Notes under the pieces: generated by a model
What the model was told of the DNA's origin: nothing
Databases searched by the model: none
Seen by the model: only the letters and a program-made list of their open reading frames with translations
DNA from: Symbiodinium natans
Lineage: Eukaryota > Sar > Dinophyceae > Suessiales > Symbiodiniaceae
Assembly: GCA_905221605.1 (NCBI GenBank)
Contig: CAJNDS010002722.1
Span: 70,001-90,000 of the forward strand
Length of the DNA stretch: 20,000 bases
Reading direction: 5' to 3'
In this document: positions 1 through 7,562 of the stretch, piece by piece
How positions within the stretch are numbered: position 1 is the stretch's first letter
How the letters are laid out: each line of letters begins with the position of its first letter
Translations under genes and position numbers: made by a program

Positions 1-35
1 CCCCTATCAGGTCAGGGTTGCCGGTTTGGGGGAAT

Positions 36-130
36 AGGGTTTAGTTTAGGGTTAAGGGTTAAGGATGAAGTGTGAAGGGTTAAGGGTTTAGGGTTTAGGG
101 TTTAGGGTTTAGGGTTTAGGGTTTAGGGGG
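36..130 (+). repeat. Telomere-like block, TTTAGGG on + strand
   Basis: The left part is degenerate, with TTAAGGG and TTTAG variants. From about 80 to 127 it becomes near-perfect 7-base TTTAGGG. Ordinary G-rich sequence follows to about 240, with only one short TTTAGGG relic near 180. Confidence 0.95.
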
Positions 131-242
131 CTCTCCAGGTTGAAAGAGGGGATGCGCGCAGGGAGTGCGCAGGGCCTGGGGTTTAGGGCGCCCAGGGGCT
201 GTGGGCATTTCTCAAAATCGGGACCAATGTCATGGAGAATAG

Positions 243-303
243 ACCCTAAACCCTAAGCCCTAAGCCCTAAGCCCTAAGCCCTAAACCCTAAACCCTAAAC
301 CCT
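243..303 (-). repeat. Telomere-like block, CCCTAAA on + strand
   Basis: About nine 7-base units. The first half is a run of the CCCTAAG variant and the second half is canonical CCCTAAA. It runs opposite to the block at 36-130. Confidence 0.95.
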
Positions 304-388
304 GGTTGTCTCATCCATCTCGCGACCCTCGCCCAGGTTGATGCGGGGCAAATCACTAGTGCAGGCCGGGGACTAGGCTTTATAGTGT

Positions 389-470
389 GGGGTTTGGGGG
401 CTTAGGGGTTAGGGTTTAGGGTTTAGGGCTTAGGGTTTAGGGTTTAGGGTTTAGGCTTTAGAGTTTGGGG
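389..470 (+). repeat. Telomere-like block, TTTAGGG on + strand
   Basis: Roughly ten units with scattered substitutions (TTTGGGG, CTTAGGG). It is immediately followed by the inverted repeat at 471-568, and telomere-like sequence resumes after that element. Confidence 0.93.
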
Positions 471-568
471 TTGGGATGTTCCCCCTTATACTAACAGTCC
501 TCAAAAAAGGATTGGAGTAGGGGGTACTCAATTCTCTCTCAAGGACTGCTAGTGTAAGGGCATCCCAA
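471..568. mobile_element. Short inverted-repeat (MITE-like) element
   Basis: A 98-bp fold-back. TTGGGATG at 471-478 pairs with CATCCCAA at 561-568. Inside this, 483-501 pairs with the complement of 542-560, with 17 of 19 bases matching and a 4-base offset between the two paired segments. Both sides are TTTGGG-like sequence, so it appears to sit within a telomere-like block. A possible duplication of about 7 bp (GTTTGGG) flanks it, but this is ambiguous in repetitive DNA. It encodes nothing. Part of one arm recurs at 2066-2087. Confidence 0.7.
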
Positions 569-670
569 GTTTGGGTTTTAGGGTTTTTGGCGGCCGGGCA
601 AAGGGTTTTCTAAGCCTCAGCCTCAAGTGTGAGCCCGCAGCCCTCAACTCCGAACCCTAAGTCCGGTCCA

Positions 671-735
671 TGGGGGGGGGGGGGAGGGAGCATATACGTA
701 CAAATGTATGTGTATGTGTGTATATATATATATAT
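671..735. repeat. Poly-G tract and TG/TA microsatellite
   Basis: A run of about 14 G (interrupted once by A) is followed by TATG/TGTG and then TATATA dinucleotides. This is simple low-complexity sequence inside an otherwise featureless island (about 570-800). Confidence 0.9.
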
Positions 736-802
736 GTAGAATCATGTGATGCTCTATTGTGGGGGGTTCAATATTCGGGGCAGGAGATCACAGTCCCCCC
801 TG

Positions 803-844
803 CTAAGCCCTAAACCCGAAACCCTAAACCGCCTAAACCCTTAA
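803..844 (-). repeat. Short degenerate CCCTAAA block
   Basis: Five or six imperfect units with CCCGAAA and CCGCCTAAA variants. Confidence 0.85.
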
Positions 845-1323
845 GGGATCAGGGCTTGGGATGTGGAGTTGGGGTGTTGCCTGAGTGAGAAGCGCGAATG
901 TGATGCAAAGGAAGCTCCATCGATGCCTTGCCAAGCGGACATGCCTCAAAGCCATGGAGAGCAGAGACCGATTTCAAGGTCTATATTAGGGGTCCCGTAT
1001 TTTCGGAAACCCCCATGTTTGTATATACTCAGCTAAATAACTCGCTCAAGTGCACTGTCTATGCTTTGCACATATTTTGTTACAATCCACATGCTGCACT
1101 GCCTGTGCTACAAGCCTCCTTTACTTGGAGGTCGCTTATCCCAATTCTGTTGGATTCTCGCCATCTCGCCGGTTTGCATACTATTATTGTGTACTGAATC
1201 TACAAATAGAACTGGGGCTGAAATATGTGCAATAGAGTCATGACATTATAACTTAATCAAAAAGGGAGAAAAGGGGGCTGTATTCGTTGCACTTATGGGC
1301 TATTTCTGCGACAAAGACATCTG

Positions 1324-1358
<35 letters not shown>

Positions 1359-1757
1359 GATTATAAAGCATTTTACTATGTTTTTGTGCATGTAACGCGG
1401 AATTCTTCGATGGCCCTTTTTGTATCTTGGGCCTTTTTGCGTGTTGGACACCTTGTTTCATTTTTGGGGGCTGATGATGTGGGGCTGGTTTACCCAGGGA
1501 AAGGCGAAAGCAAGACAAACCTAGCTGAGTGCTGGACAGAACGAGGGAAAGAAGGAGAGAACAAACGAGATAAGTCCAGGACAGACAGCCAGAACACGCG
1601 AAAAAACGACATTAGGAACGACAAAAAACCGGCAAAAGAGGTACATAACACGACAAAGAAGTACAGTGAAGCCCAAACACGGCTTAGAGCCCTCCGCAGG
1701 CCCGCGACACCGGCAAGGGCGTCCTGCTGGCCCGGGGCCCGTCCCGTTTGGGGGAAA
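845..1757. other. Telomere-free island with microsatellite; no supported gene
   Basis: An island of about 0.9 kb. It contains a CA then TA dinucleotide microsatellite at about 1324-1358. A plus-strand frame of 116 codons runs from an ATG at 1410 to a stop at 1758-1760, formed where the next telomeric block starts. Its predicted N-terminus is hydrophobic and the middle is rich in K, R, E and N. It matches no family I know, and its end depends on repeat sequence, so I do not call it a gene. At 1125-1160 there is a short match to the outer arm of the inverted-repeat family at 17130-17243 (TACTTGGAGGT, then CCCAATT). Confidence 0.5.
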
Positions 1758-1862
1758 TAGGGTTTAGGGTTTTAGGGTTTTAGGGTTAAGGTTTAGGGTT
1801 TAGGGTTTAGGGTTTAGGGTTTAGGGTTTAGGGTTTAGGGTTTAGGGTTTAGGGTTTAGGGG
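1758..1862 (+). repeat. Telomere-like block, TTTAGGG on + strand
   Basis: It begins with TTTTAGGG units and becomes perfect TTTAGGG (1788-1861). An inverted C-strand block follows only about 8 bases later. Confidence 0.97.
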
Positions 1863-1869
1863 CCAGGGA

Positions 1870-1908
1870 CCCGAAACCCTGAACCCCAAACCTCAAACCC
1901 TAAACCCC
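1870..1908 (-). repeat. Degenerate CCCTAAA block inverted against its neighbour
   Basis: Imperfect units (CCGAAAC, CCTGAAC, CCCCAAA, CCTCAAA). With 1758-1862 it forms a G-to-C inverted pair that could fold back. Confidence 0.88.
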
Positions 1909-1914
1909 GGGGAA

Positions 1915-2037
1915 ATGACTTTGCTCTTGGGAAGAGCTCGGCCAGAAGCGTACGCATTCTTTTGGCAAGGCCGCCATCGGAAGGTGTTGACAAGATCTTC
2001 GGGAAGTCACACTTGGATAGTAGGATTTAGGGTTTAA
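1915..2037 (+). other. Short open frame of unknown origin between telomeric blocks
   Basis: A 40-codon frame from ATG at 1915. It fills the whole non-telomeric island and ends on a stop (TAA 2035-2037) supplied by the next TTTAGGG block. The peptide includes the stretch RPEAYAFFWQGRHRKV, which does not look like translated telomeric repeat. I recognise no family. It could be an exon remnant or a chance open frame; at this length chance is likely. Confidence 0.2.
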
Positions 2038-2053
2038 GGTTTAGGGTTTAAGG
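2024..2053 (+). repeat. Short TTTAGGG block
   Basis: Four imperfect units, including TTTAAGG variants. It borders the partial inverted-repeat arm at 2066-2087. Confidence 0.85.
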
Positions 2054-2065
2054 ATCCCTACTAAT

Positions 2066-2087
2066 GACTGTTCGTATAAGGGGGAAC
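2066..2087 (-). mobile_element. Partial copy of the 471-568 inverted-repeat element
   Basis: These 22 bases match the reverse complement of 478-499 at 21 of 22 positions. That is far more than two unrelated short islands should share, so this is probably one arm left from another insertion of the same family. Confidence 0.6.
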
Positions 2088-2167
2088 TCACGAAGTCATT
2101 CTCCGCAAACGCTCTGTCGCTTGCGGCGCAGGCACTTCGGCCATCCGCCGGTGAACCATCACAGAAT

Positions 2168-2260
2168 TTTAGTTTAGGGTTTAGGGTTTATAGGGTTTAT
2201 AGGGTTTACAGGGCTTATAGGGTTTATAGGGTTTATAGGGTTTAGGGTTTAGGGTTTAGG
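2168..2260 (+). repeat. Telomere-like block with 9-base TTTATAGGG units
   Basis: The central six or so units are 9 bases long (TTTATAGGG, with TTTACAGGG and CTTATAGGG variants). They are bracketed by 7-base TTTAGGG units on both sides. The long variant is confined to this stretch, which suggests local amplification of a mutated unit. Confidence 0.93.
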
Positions 2261-2455
2261 TCTGAGAAATAAGGCCAAACTTGTATTCCTCAGTCTGAAT
2301 ACCCAGACCGCCAGCCCTTTGCCACAAGCAGGGCTCGTGCAAGCTCAACAGCCTGAACTCCTGCAATTGCACACTGCTCATTCCCTCAAAAGTCGCTCCG
2401 AGGCCGGGAATCGTGCAAGTTCACGACGTCCTCCAACCCTCCGCACACAAGCAGC
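2261..2455. other. Unique island, nothing recognised
   Basis: About 195 bp of non-repetitive sequence between telomere-like blocks. I see no convincing reading frame, RNA gene or inverted repeat. Confidence 0.6.
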
Positions 2456-2536
2456 CCCTAAACCCTAAACCCTAAACCCCAAACCCTAAACCCTAAACCC
2501 TAGACCCTAAACCCTAAACCCCAAACCTCAAACCCT
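2456..2536 (-). repeat. Telomere-like block, CCCTAAA on + strand
   Basis: About eleven units with CCCCAAA, CCCTAGA and CCTCAAA substitutions. Confidence 0.95.
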
Positions 2537-2594
2537 CTGCAATCCCAGGAGTCAAAAGTCTCAAGCCCCAGAAGCAGGGATCGTGAAGTCGACT

Positions 2595-2686
2595 GAAACC
2601 CGAAACCCGAATCCCGATACCCTAAGCCCTAAACCCTAAGCCCTAAACCCTAAACCCTGAGCCCTAAACCCGAAACTCGAAACCTG
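2595..2686 (-). repeat. Degenerate CCCTAAA block
   Basis: A mixture of CCCGAAA, CCCTAAG and CCCTAAA units, decaying toward both ends. Confidence 0.9.
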
Positions 2687-2744
2687 TCAGTCGCGGGACT
2701 TTAGAGCCTCGGGCTTGGGGCTTCGGGGTTTAGACTCCCTAAGA

Positions 2745-2862
2745 TTTATAGGGTTTAGGGTTTAGGGTTTAGGGTTTAGGGTTTAGGGGGCGTTGGGCTC
2801 TTGAAGGTCTCTGGGACATACTTAGGCTTCAGGGTTTAGGGTTTAGCGTTTAGTGTTTTCGG
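2745..2862 (+). repeat. Two TTTAGGG blocks with a short spacer
   Basis: 2745-2790 is near-perfect TTTAGGG after one TTTATAGGG unit. 2829-2860 is a shorter decaying run. The 38-base spacer is non-telomeric. Confidence 0.92.
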
Positions 2863-2884
2863 TTTTCTTGGGGTTCTACCTTGG

Positions 2885-3000
2885 ACCCTTAAGGTTGTAC
2901 CCTTGGGTTTTGGGGCCCCTTTTTGAGGATCCTTAAGGGAACATGAGGGCCATGTTAGGAGTATATTAAGGGGAACCTTTAGGGGTACAACCTCAAGGGT
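2885..3000. mobile_element. Inverted repeat of about 116 bp, MITE-like
   Basis: 2885-2904 pairs with the complement of 2981-3000 at 18 of 20 positions, and a small palindrome (ACATG..CATGT at 2941-2955) sits near the centre. The interior has AAGGGG, CCTTT and TATATTAAGGGG motifs like those in the element at 15455-15857. It is non-coding and no target duplication could be identified. Confidence 0.5.
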
Positions 3001-3150
3001 ACGAGTCTGAATCCCTTGAGGTTTAGAGTTTAGGGTTAGCCTGAAGGTTTAGGAGTGAAACCCTGGGGATAGATCACCCCCGCCGCAGGTTGGCCCCTGA
3101 CCCCCTGTTAGATTCTCGTGGCCAGGTACATGCCTTAAGGGTTCAGGGTT

Positions 3151-3269
3151 AAACCCTAAACCCTACACCCTAAGCCCTAAACCCTAAACCCTAAACCCTC
3201 AACCCTAAACCCTAAACCCTAAACCCTAAACCCCACACCCTACGTCCTAAACCCTAAACTGAACCCTCA
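3151..3269 (-). repeat. Telomere-like block, CCCTAAA on + strand
   Basis: About fifteen units with CCCTACA, CCCTCAA and CCTACGT variants. A short G-strand stub (3136-3150) meets it head-on. Confidence 0.94.
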
Positions 3270-3340
3270 GGTTCAGGAAGCGTTAGTTTTCGGTCCGCCT
3301 GGTCTCGGCCATTGTAGCCAACCAAACCTACGCCCTTATC

Positions 3341-3415
3341 CCTGAGCCCCAAACCCAAAAAGCCCGAAGCCTGAAGCCTAAACAATAAACCCGAAACCCT
3401 AAACCGAACCTGAAA
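3341..3415 (-). repeat. Highly degenerate CCCTAAA-like stretch
   Basis: Units such as CCCCAAA, CCCGAAG, CCTGAAG and CCTAAAC are still in approximate register. A T18 tract (3436-3453) followed by G-rich sequence lies just beyond. Confidence 0.7.
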
Positions 3416-3506
3416 GAGCAGCGTGGGTATCTTCGTTTTTTTTTTTTTTTTTTGCCGGGGCGGGGGGCTCCGGGGGTTTCGGCCTCAAGTGGCTTGACCC
3501 TGAAGC

Positions 3507-3605
3507 CAAAACCCAAAACCCTAAACCCTAAAACCCTAAACCAACCCTAAACCCTAAACCCTAAACCCTAAACCCTAAACCCTAAACCCTAAACTCTAAA
3601 ACCCT
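3507..3605 (-). repeat. Telomere-like block, CCCTAAA on + strand
   Basis: Mostly perfect 7-base units with a few CCCTAAAA units at the left edge. Confidence 0.95.
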
Positions 3606-3716
3606 TGAGTTTCAGGGCTCTTGGTTTCAGGGTGGTTCCTTCCTGGCTTTGTGCCCGAGGTCTTGCGGCAAGTGGTGATCCAGGAGGGCTTGCTTAGCCT
3701 CTACCAGGTGCTTTGG

Positions 3717-3782
3717 GGGTTTAGGGTTTAGGGTTTAGGGTTTGGGGTTTAGGGTTTAGGGTTTAGGGGCTTAGGGTTTTGG
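3717..3782 (+). repeat. Telomere-like block, TTTAGGG on + strand
   Basis: About nine units with one TTTGGGG and one CTTAGGG. Confidence 0.95.
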
Positions 3783-3940
3783 GGGCCCGGAGTTGCTCGG
3801 GGGATGTATGGGTGAAGGCCTAAAGCGTTTGGGGTTCGGGGCTTTAAGCTCAAGTTGTTGCAAGTCGAACCGAGAAAGGGGGCTGAGAGGTTCGATAGGG
3901 GGCTCCATAATTTCGTACCTGAGGTCTCTACTTGAAGGTG

Positions 3941-3961
3941 TTTAGGGTGCAGGGTTTAGGG
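3941..3961 (+). repeat. Short TTTAGGG insert between similar flanks
   Basis: Three imperfect telomeric units. The bases on each side (3925-3940 and 3968-3983) are imperfect direct repeats of each other around the core TACTTGRAG, resembling the clearer duplication cases near 18.0 and 19.0 kb. Confidence 0.55.
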
Positions 3962-4014
3962 GGATATGATCTTACTTGGAGTGGCCCTGACTAGTCCTCT
4001 ATTGGCGAGGGGGG

Positions 4015-4065
4015 TGAGAGAGAGAGAGAGAGAGAGAGACAACGAGAGAGAGAGAGAGAGAGAGC
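4015..4065. repeat. GA dinucleotide microsatellite
   Basis: About 22 GA units with one CAAC interruption. It runs directly into the CCCTAAA array at 4069. Confidence 0.97.
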
Positions 4066-4068
4066 GCA

Positions 4069-4264
4069 ACCCTAAACCCTAAACCCCAAACCCTAAACCC
4101 CAAACCCTAAACCCTAAGCCCGAACCCTAAACCCCAAACCCTAAACCCTAACCCCGAACCCCGAACCCTAAACCCTAAACCCTAAACCCTAAACCCTAAA
4201 CCCTAAACCCTAAACCCTAAACCCTAAACCCTAAACCCTAAACCCTAAACCCTAAACCCTAAAC
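4069..4264 (-). repeat. Long telomere-like array, CCCTAAA on + strand
   Basis: About 28 units. The left third carries CCCCAAA, CCCGAAC and CCCTAAC variants. The right two thirds (4165-4263) are perfect CCCTAAA. Confidence 0.98.
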
Positions 4265-4373
4265 TGGCGCTGCGGGCCTTCTGGCTCCACAGTGTAGACC
4301 AAAGCCAGACGGAAAGCTTGCACATGCGTGTGGCTCGGCTGACCCCAGAGCCCCCGAAGCCATTGAGCCAACT

Positions 4374-4446
4374 AAGGGTTTAGGGTTTAGGGTTTCGGGT
4401 TTGGGGTTTGGGGTTTAGGGTTTAGGGTTTAGGGTTTAGGGTTTGT
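4374..4446 (+). repeat. Telomere-like block, TTTAGGG on + strand
   Basis: About ten units with TTTCGGG and TTTGGGG variants. The 110-bp island before it (4265-4373) is open in one plus-strand frame but has no recognisable domain. Confidence 0.95.
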
Positions 4447-4584
4447 GGTTCGATGCCACCCCCGAGTCTGAACACCCCTAAACCGCCCCAACATCCGTCC
4501 TTGCGAAGGGGCTTCCTTTTGTCATCCTTAGGTCGCTGGGAATTCTGGAGAAGCCTTGTGCTAGGCTTGGTGATTGGTCTAAGG

Positions 4585-4880
4585 GTAGTTTCATGGTCCC
4601 TGAATCTGGTCCCTTAGGGTTTATAGAGTATATATATATGGGCCCTTAGGGTTTATAGAGTATATGGGCTTTAAGAGGGTTCTGATGTGTGGGCCCTTAG
4701 GGTTTATAGAGTATTATGGGCCCAAAGTTTTTGTAGAGTATATATGGGTACATAAGGAGGGGTACATGAGGGGTTGATAAGGGGTATATAAGGGGTATAT
4801 AAGGAGGGGTATATACGGGGTGTGTAAGGAGAATATTAAGGGTATATAAGGGGCCTCCTTTTTAAGGGCCCTTACTAAGG
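4585..4880. repeat. Expanded relative of the 15455-15857 element with internal tandem repeats
   Basis: 4586-4617 resembles 15590-15622 (TAGTTTCATGG, then CCCT.AA.T.TGGTCC). 4840-4875 resembles the element's TATATAAGGGG, CCTTT and AAGGGCCC motifs (15640-15675). Between them, a unit containing GGGCCCTTAGGGTTTATAGAG occurs three times (about 4610, 4643 and 4692), followed by about eight short GGGGTATATAAG-type repeats (4745-4855). It looks like a decayed, internally amplified copy. No gene is present. Confidence 0.55.
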
Positions 4881-4972
4881 GAGCTGAATGAATGAACGCC
4901 ATGCGCGTGAGCTCAACTCTGTTGACCCCTGATGGAGCTTGTAGGCCTTGAGGATCCATAAGCTTAACAGGG

Positions 4973-5030
4973 GGTTTAGGGTTTAGGGTTTAGGGTTTGG
5001 GGTTTAGGGTTTAGGGTTTAGGGTTCAGGA
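4973..5030 (+). repeat. Telomere-like block, TTTAGGG on + strand
   Basis: Eight units, nearly perfect, with one TTTGGGG. Confidence 0.96.
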
Positions 5031-5117
5031 CGCGCATCTGAACTCTTTGTCCGAGGACGTACGACGTACATCAACTCATCAGGACGCATCAAAACAAACG
5101 ACCCCAAATTCTAAGCG

Positions 5118-5178
5118 CCTAAAGCCTAAAGCCTAAAGCCTAAAGCCTAAAGCCTAAAGCCTAAACCCTAAACCCTAG
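5118..5178 (-). repeat. Array of the CCTAAAG variant unit
   Basis: Six or seven identical 7-base CCTAAAG units pass into two canonical CCCTAAA units. The identical variant in tandem indicates amplification of one mutated repeat. Confidence 0.93.
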
Positions 5179-5226
5179 TCCCTAAGCTGCGGCTGCTGCC
5201 GAGGTGAAGAATACCTGCGTGCGACC

Positions 5227-5373
5227 ATGACGAAGCGGATCCCGTCCTTTGACCTCTACGACGAGATCGCGCCGGAGTCCGTGGCCCACAACCCATTCAT
5301 CGACTCGCCCTTCGGACTCAGGGGTTTGGGTTTAGGGTTCAGACAGAACACTTTTGTCTTGGTAGCTCAGTGA
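5227..5373 (+). other. Coding-like fragment running into telomeric sequence
   Basis: An ATG frame of 48 codons. The first 32 codons have strong codon bias: 28 of the 31 codons after ATG end in G or C. The peptide is well mixed (for example FDLYDEIAPESVAHNPFIDS), unlike translated telomeric repeat. The frame is also open upstream of the ATG, so this may be part of a longer exon. At about 5321 it runs directly into TTTGGG/TTTAGGG sequence, and the rest of the frame is repeat-derived before a TGA. I recognise no domain. It is best read as a truncated gene fragment, though chance is not excluded. Confidence 0.35.
5321..5341 (+). repeat. Short TTTGGG/TTTAGGG block
   Basis: About three units directly abutting the coding-like fragment at 5227. 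Confidence 0.8.
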
Positions 5374-5495
5374 TACCCTTCTCACTATTTTTGGTTCTGG
5401 GTTCCCTTGTAAAGAAACCAACCAAAAAGGGGGGGGGGGGTGCCCTTATTGAATGATGGTTGCTGGGCTACGAAGTCTTTTTGCTACTGGGTTTA
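5361..5495 (+). repeat. Dispersed repeat, copy 1
   Basis: This aligns with 7724-7822. Shared landmarks in the same order are TGGTAGCT.AGT..TAC, an A-rich/G-run segment, CCCTTATTG, ATGG.T.CTGGGCTAC and CTACTGGGTTT. Copy 1 has about 40 extra bases (5378-5420) and a G12 run that is GGG in copy 2. The left edge resembles a tRNA A box (TAGCTCAGTGA), and a poor B-box-like sequence (GGTTCTGGGTTCC) follows, so a SINE origin is possible but unproven. Confidence 0.6.
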
Positions 5496-5568
5496 CCCTG
5501 AATCCATGGCCTGCACCCCTCAAACCCTACAGCCCGAAGTCGCAGCTGCTTGTGGGTTTAGGCTGTGA

Positions 5569-5662
5569 TTAGGGTTTAGGGTTTAGAGTTTAGGGTTTAG
5601 GGTTTAGGGATTAGGGTTTAGGGTTTAGGGTTTCGGGTTTAGGGTTTAGGGTTCGGGGTTGA
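5569..5662 (+). repeat. Telomere-like block, TTTAGGG on + strand
   Basis: About thirteen units with isolated variants (TTTAGAG, ATTAGGG, TTTCGGG). Confidence 0.96.
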
Positions 5663-5772
5663 GTTTAACCCGAACCAAGTCGTGGGCTTTCCCAGACGTT
5701 GGGGAGTTTATGGTTGGAGTGCTACGCAGCTGTTGCCGGGTGAATGCGATAGTCCTTCAGGTGCGGTTCTGA

Positions 5773-5918
5773 TCCCTAAACCCTAAACCCTAAACCCTAA
5801 ACCCTAAACCCTAAACCCTAAACCCTAAACCCTAAACCCTAAACCCTAGACCCTAAACCCTAAACCCTAAACCCTAAACCCTAAACCCTAAACCTTAAAC
5901 CCTAAACCCTAAACGCCA
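5773..5918 (-). repeat. Long telomere-like array, CCCTAAA on + strand
   Basis: About 20 units, almost perfect, with one CCCTAGA and one CCTTAAA. Confidence 0.98.
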
Positions 5919-6040
5919 AACTCTACCCTGGCTTTTGGATGTTGTTGTCCCTCTGAAAAATCGCGACCTGTCCCCAGGATCCCAATCGCCCAGCCTTCCC
6001 AAAGTCCCCAGCCTCGAGCCCCAATCCTGTCTAAGCTCTA

Positions 6041-6406
6041 GCGCCCTAACCCCAAAAACCCTAAAACCCTGAAACTCGAAAATCCCTAACCCCCAAACCC
6101 TAAAATCCAAAACCCCAAAAGCCCTTAACAACACCTTAAACCCTAAAACACTCAAACCCTAGAACCCGAAAAGACCTAAAACCCTAGACCTCTAAAAATT
6201 CTAAAGCCCTAAGCCCTAAACCCAAACAAGCTCAAACCCTTCCCCTAAAGAGCCCTAAACCCTAAAATTCTGAGATCCCTAAAGCCCCAAAACCGCAAAA
6301 TCCGAAAACCCTAAAACTCGAAAACCCCTACAACCCTAAAACCCTAAACTTCTAAAATCCCGAAAACCCTAAGTGCCCGAAACCCTACAACCCCTCCCCT
6401 AAGGAG
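6041..6406 (-). repeat. Degenerate CCCTAAAA-like region
   Basis: About 365 bp of strongly mutated units with mixed lengths (CCCAAAAA, CCCTGAAAC, CCCGAAAA, CCTCTAAAA). It leads into the perfect 8-base array and appears to be its decayed left flank. Confidence 0.8.
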
Positions 6407-6775
6407 CCCTAAACCCTAAACCCTAAAACCCTAAAACCCTAAAACCCTAAAACCCTAAAACCCTAAAACCCTAAAACCCTAAAACCCCAAAACCCTAAAG
6501 CCCTAAAACCCTAAAACCCTAAAACCCTAAAACCCTAAAACCCTGAACCCCAAAACCCTAAAACCCTAAAACCCTAAAGCCCTAAAGCCCTAAAACCCTG
6601 AAACCCTAAAACCCTAAAACCCTAAAACCCTAAAACCCTAAAACCCTAAAACCCTAAAACCCTAAAACCCTAAACCCTAAAACCCTAAAACCCTGAACCC
6701 TAAAACCCTAAAACCCTAAAGCCCTAAAACCCTAAAACCCTAAAACCCTAAAACCCTATGACCCTATAACCCTAA
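6407..6775 (-). repeat. Array of 8-base CCCTAAAA units
   Basis: About 45 units of CCCTAAAA (TTTTAGGG on the other strand) with occasional CCCTAAAG, CCCTGAAC and CCCCAAAA. TTTTAGGG is the known Chlamydomonas-type telomere unit, whereas the rest of the window uses the 7-base unit. It is the longest uniform variant array here. Confidence 0.97.
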
Positions 6776-6865
6776 ATCCCTTCAGCGGTCCCAGGTTTTC
6801 CTGCCCGGCCCCGCCTTCCCCCAGGGAGGCCCCGGCCGAACCGCTCCACCGGCGACCTGGCGGGT

Positions 6866-7036
6866 TTTTAGGGGCTTAGGGTTTAGGGCTAGGGTTTGGG
6901 GTTTAGGGTTTCGGGTTTAGGGTTTAGGGTTTAGGGTTTGGGGTTGAGGGTTGAGGGTTGAGGCTTGAGGGTTGAGGGTTTAGGGTTTAGGTTTGAGGGT
7001 TTAGGGTTCAGGGTTTAGGGTTTAGGTTTAGGGTTT
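6866..7036 (+). repeat. Telomere-like block with TTGAGGG variants
   Basis: Begins TTTAGGG/TTTGGGG, passes through about six TTGAGGG-type units (6940-6980), then returns to TTTAGGG. Confidence 0.94.
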
Positions 7037-7131
7037 TGAAGACCTGGCAACAGGGGCTTTAGGGGTTCCCGTTATCGTGCACAACCTTGCATCTAGCACG
7101 CAAAGAGGAGGAAAAGCTGGGAAGTCACAGG

Positions 7132-7331
7132 GGTTTAGGGTTTCGGGATTAGGGTTTCGGGTTCAGGGCTTAGGGTTTGCAGGAATTCGGTTCTAGGGTT
7201 TTGAGGACGGTTTCAGGGACAAGGGCTGAAACCTTAGGGCCTGGTTTAGGGTTTAGGGTTTAGGGTTTAGGGTTTAGGGTTTAGGGTTTAGGGTTTAGGG
7301 TTTAGGGTTTAGGGTTTAGGGTTTAGGGTTG
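7132..7331 (+). repeat. Two TTTAGGG blocks with a degenerate spacer
   Basis: 7132-7180 is degenerate (TTTCGGG, TTCAGGG). 7240-7331 is about thirteen near-perfect TTTAGGG units. The spacer has scattered TTAGGG-like motifs. Confidence 0.95.
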
Positions 7332-7436
7332 AAACCTTAGGGCTAAGCCTAAGCTTCAAGGTTTGTGAGGGCGGTTGCGCTCTGAGTCTGGCCTGTATTC
7401 CCAGGCCGACACCCTGAGCCCCCGAGCCCAAGCACT

Positions 7437-7550
7437 GAAACCCTAAGCCCCTAAACCCTAAACCCTAAACCCTAAACCCTAAACCCCAAACCCCAAACCC
7501 TAAACCCGAAACCCGAAGCCCTAAACCCTAAGCCCTAACCCTAGCCCCAA
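7437..7550 (-). repeat. Telomere-like block, CCCTAAA on + strand
   Basis: About fifteen units, canonical in the middle, with CCCCAAA, CCCGAAA and CCCTAAG toward the right. Confidence 0.95.
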
Positions 7551-7562
7551 GCTCCGAGGAGG

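Noticed and set aside
1-130. True chromosome end at the left edge of the window
   Set aside because: The block is short and decayed, is followed by the opposite orientation within 115 bases, and equal or longer perfect arrays occur throughout.
928-1243. Three overlapping open frames of 60-89 codons
   Set aside because: All three frames are open in the same A+T-rich stretch, which argues for chance.
5361-5405. Possible tRNA gene from an A-box-like TAGCTCAGTGA
   Set aside because: The B-box-like word is poor and no cloverleaf or acceptor stem can be drawn. At most a tRNA-derived repeat head.
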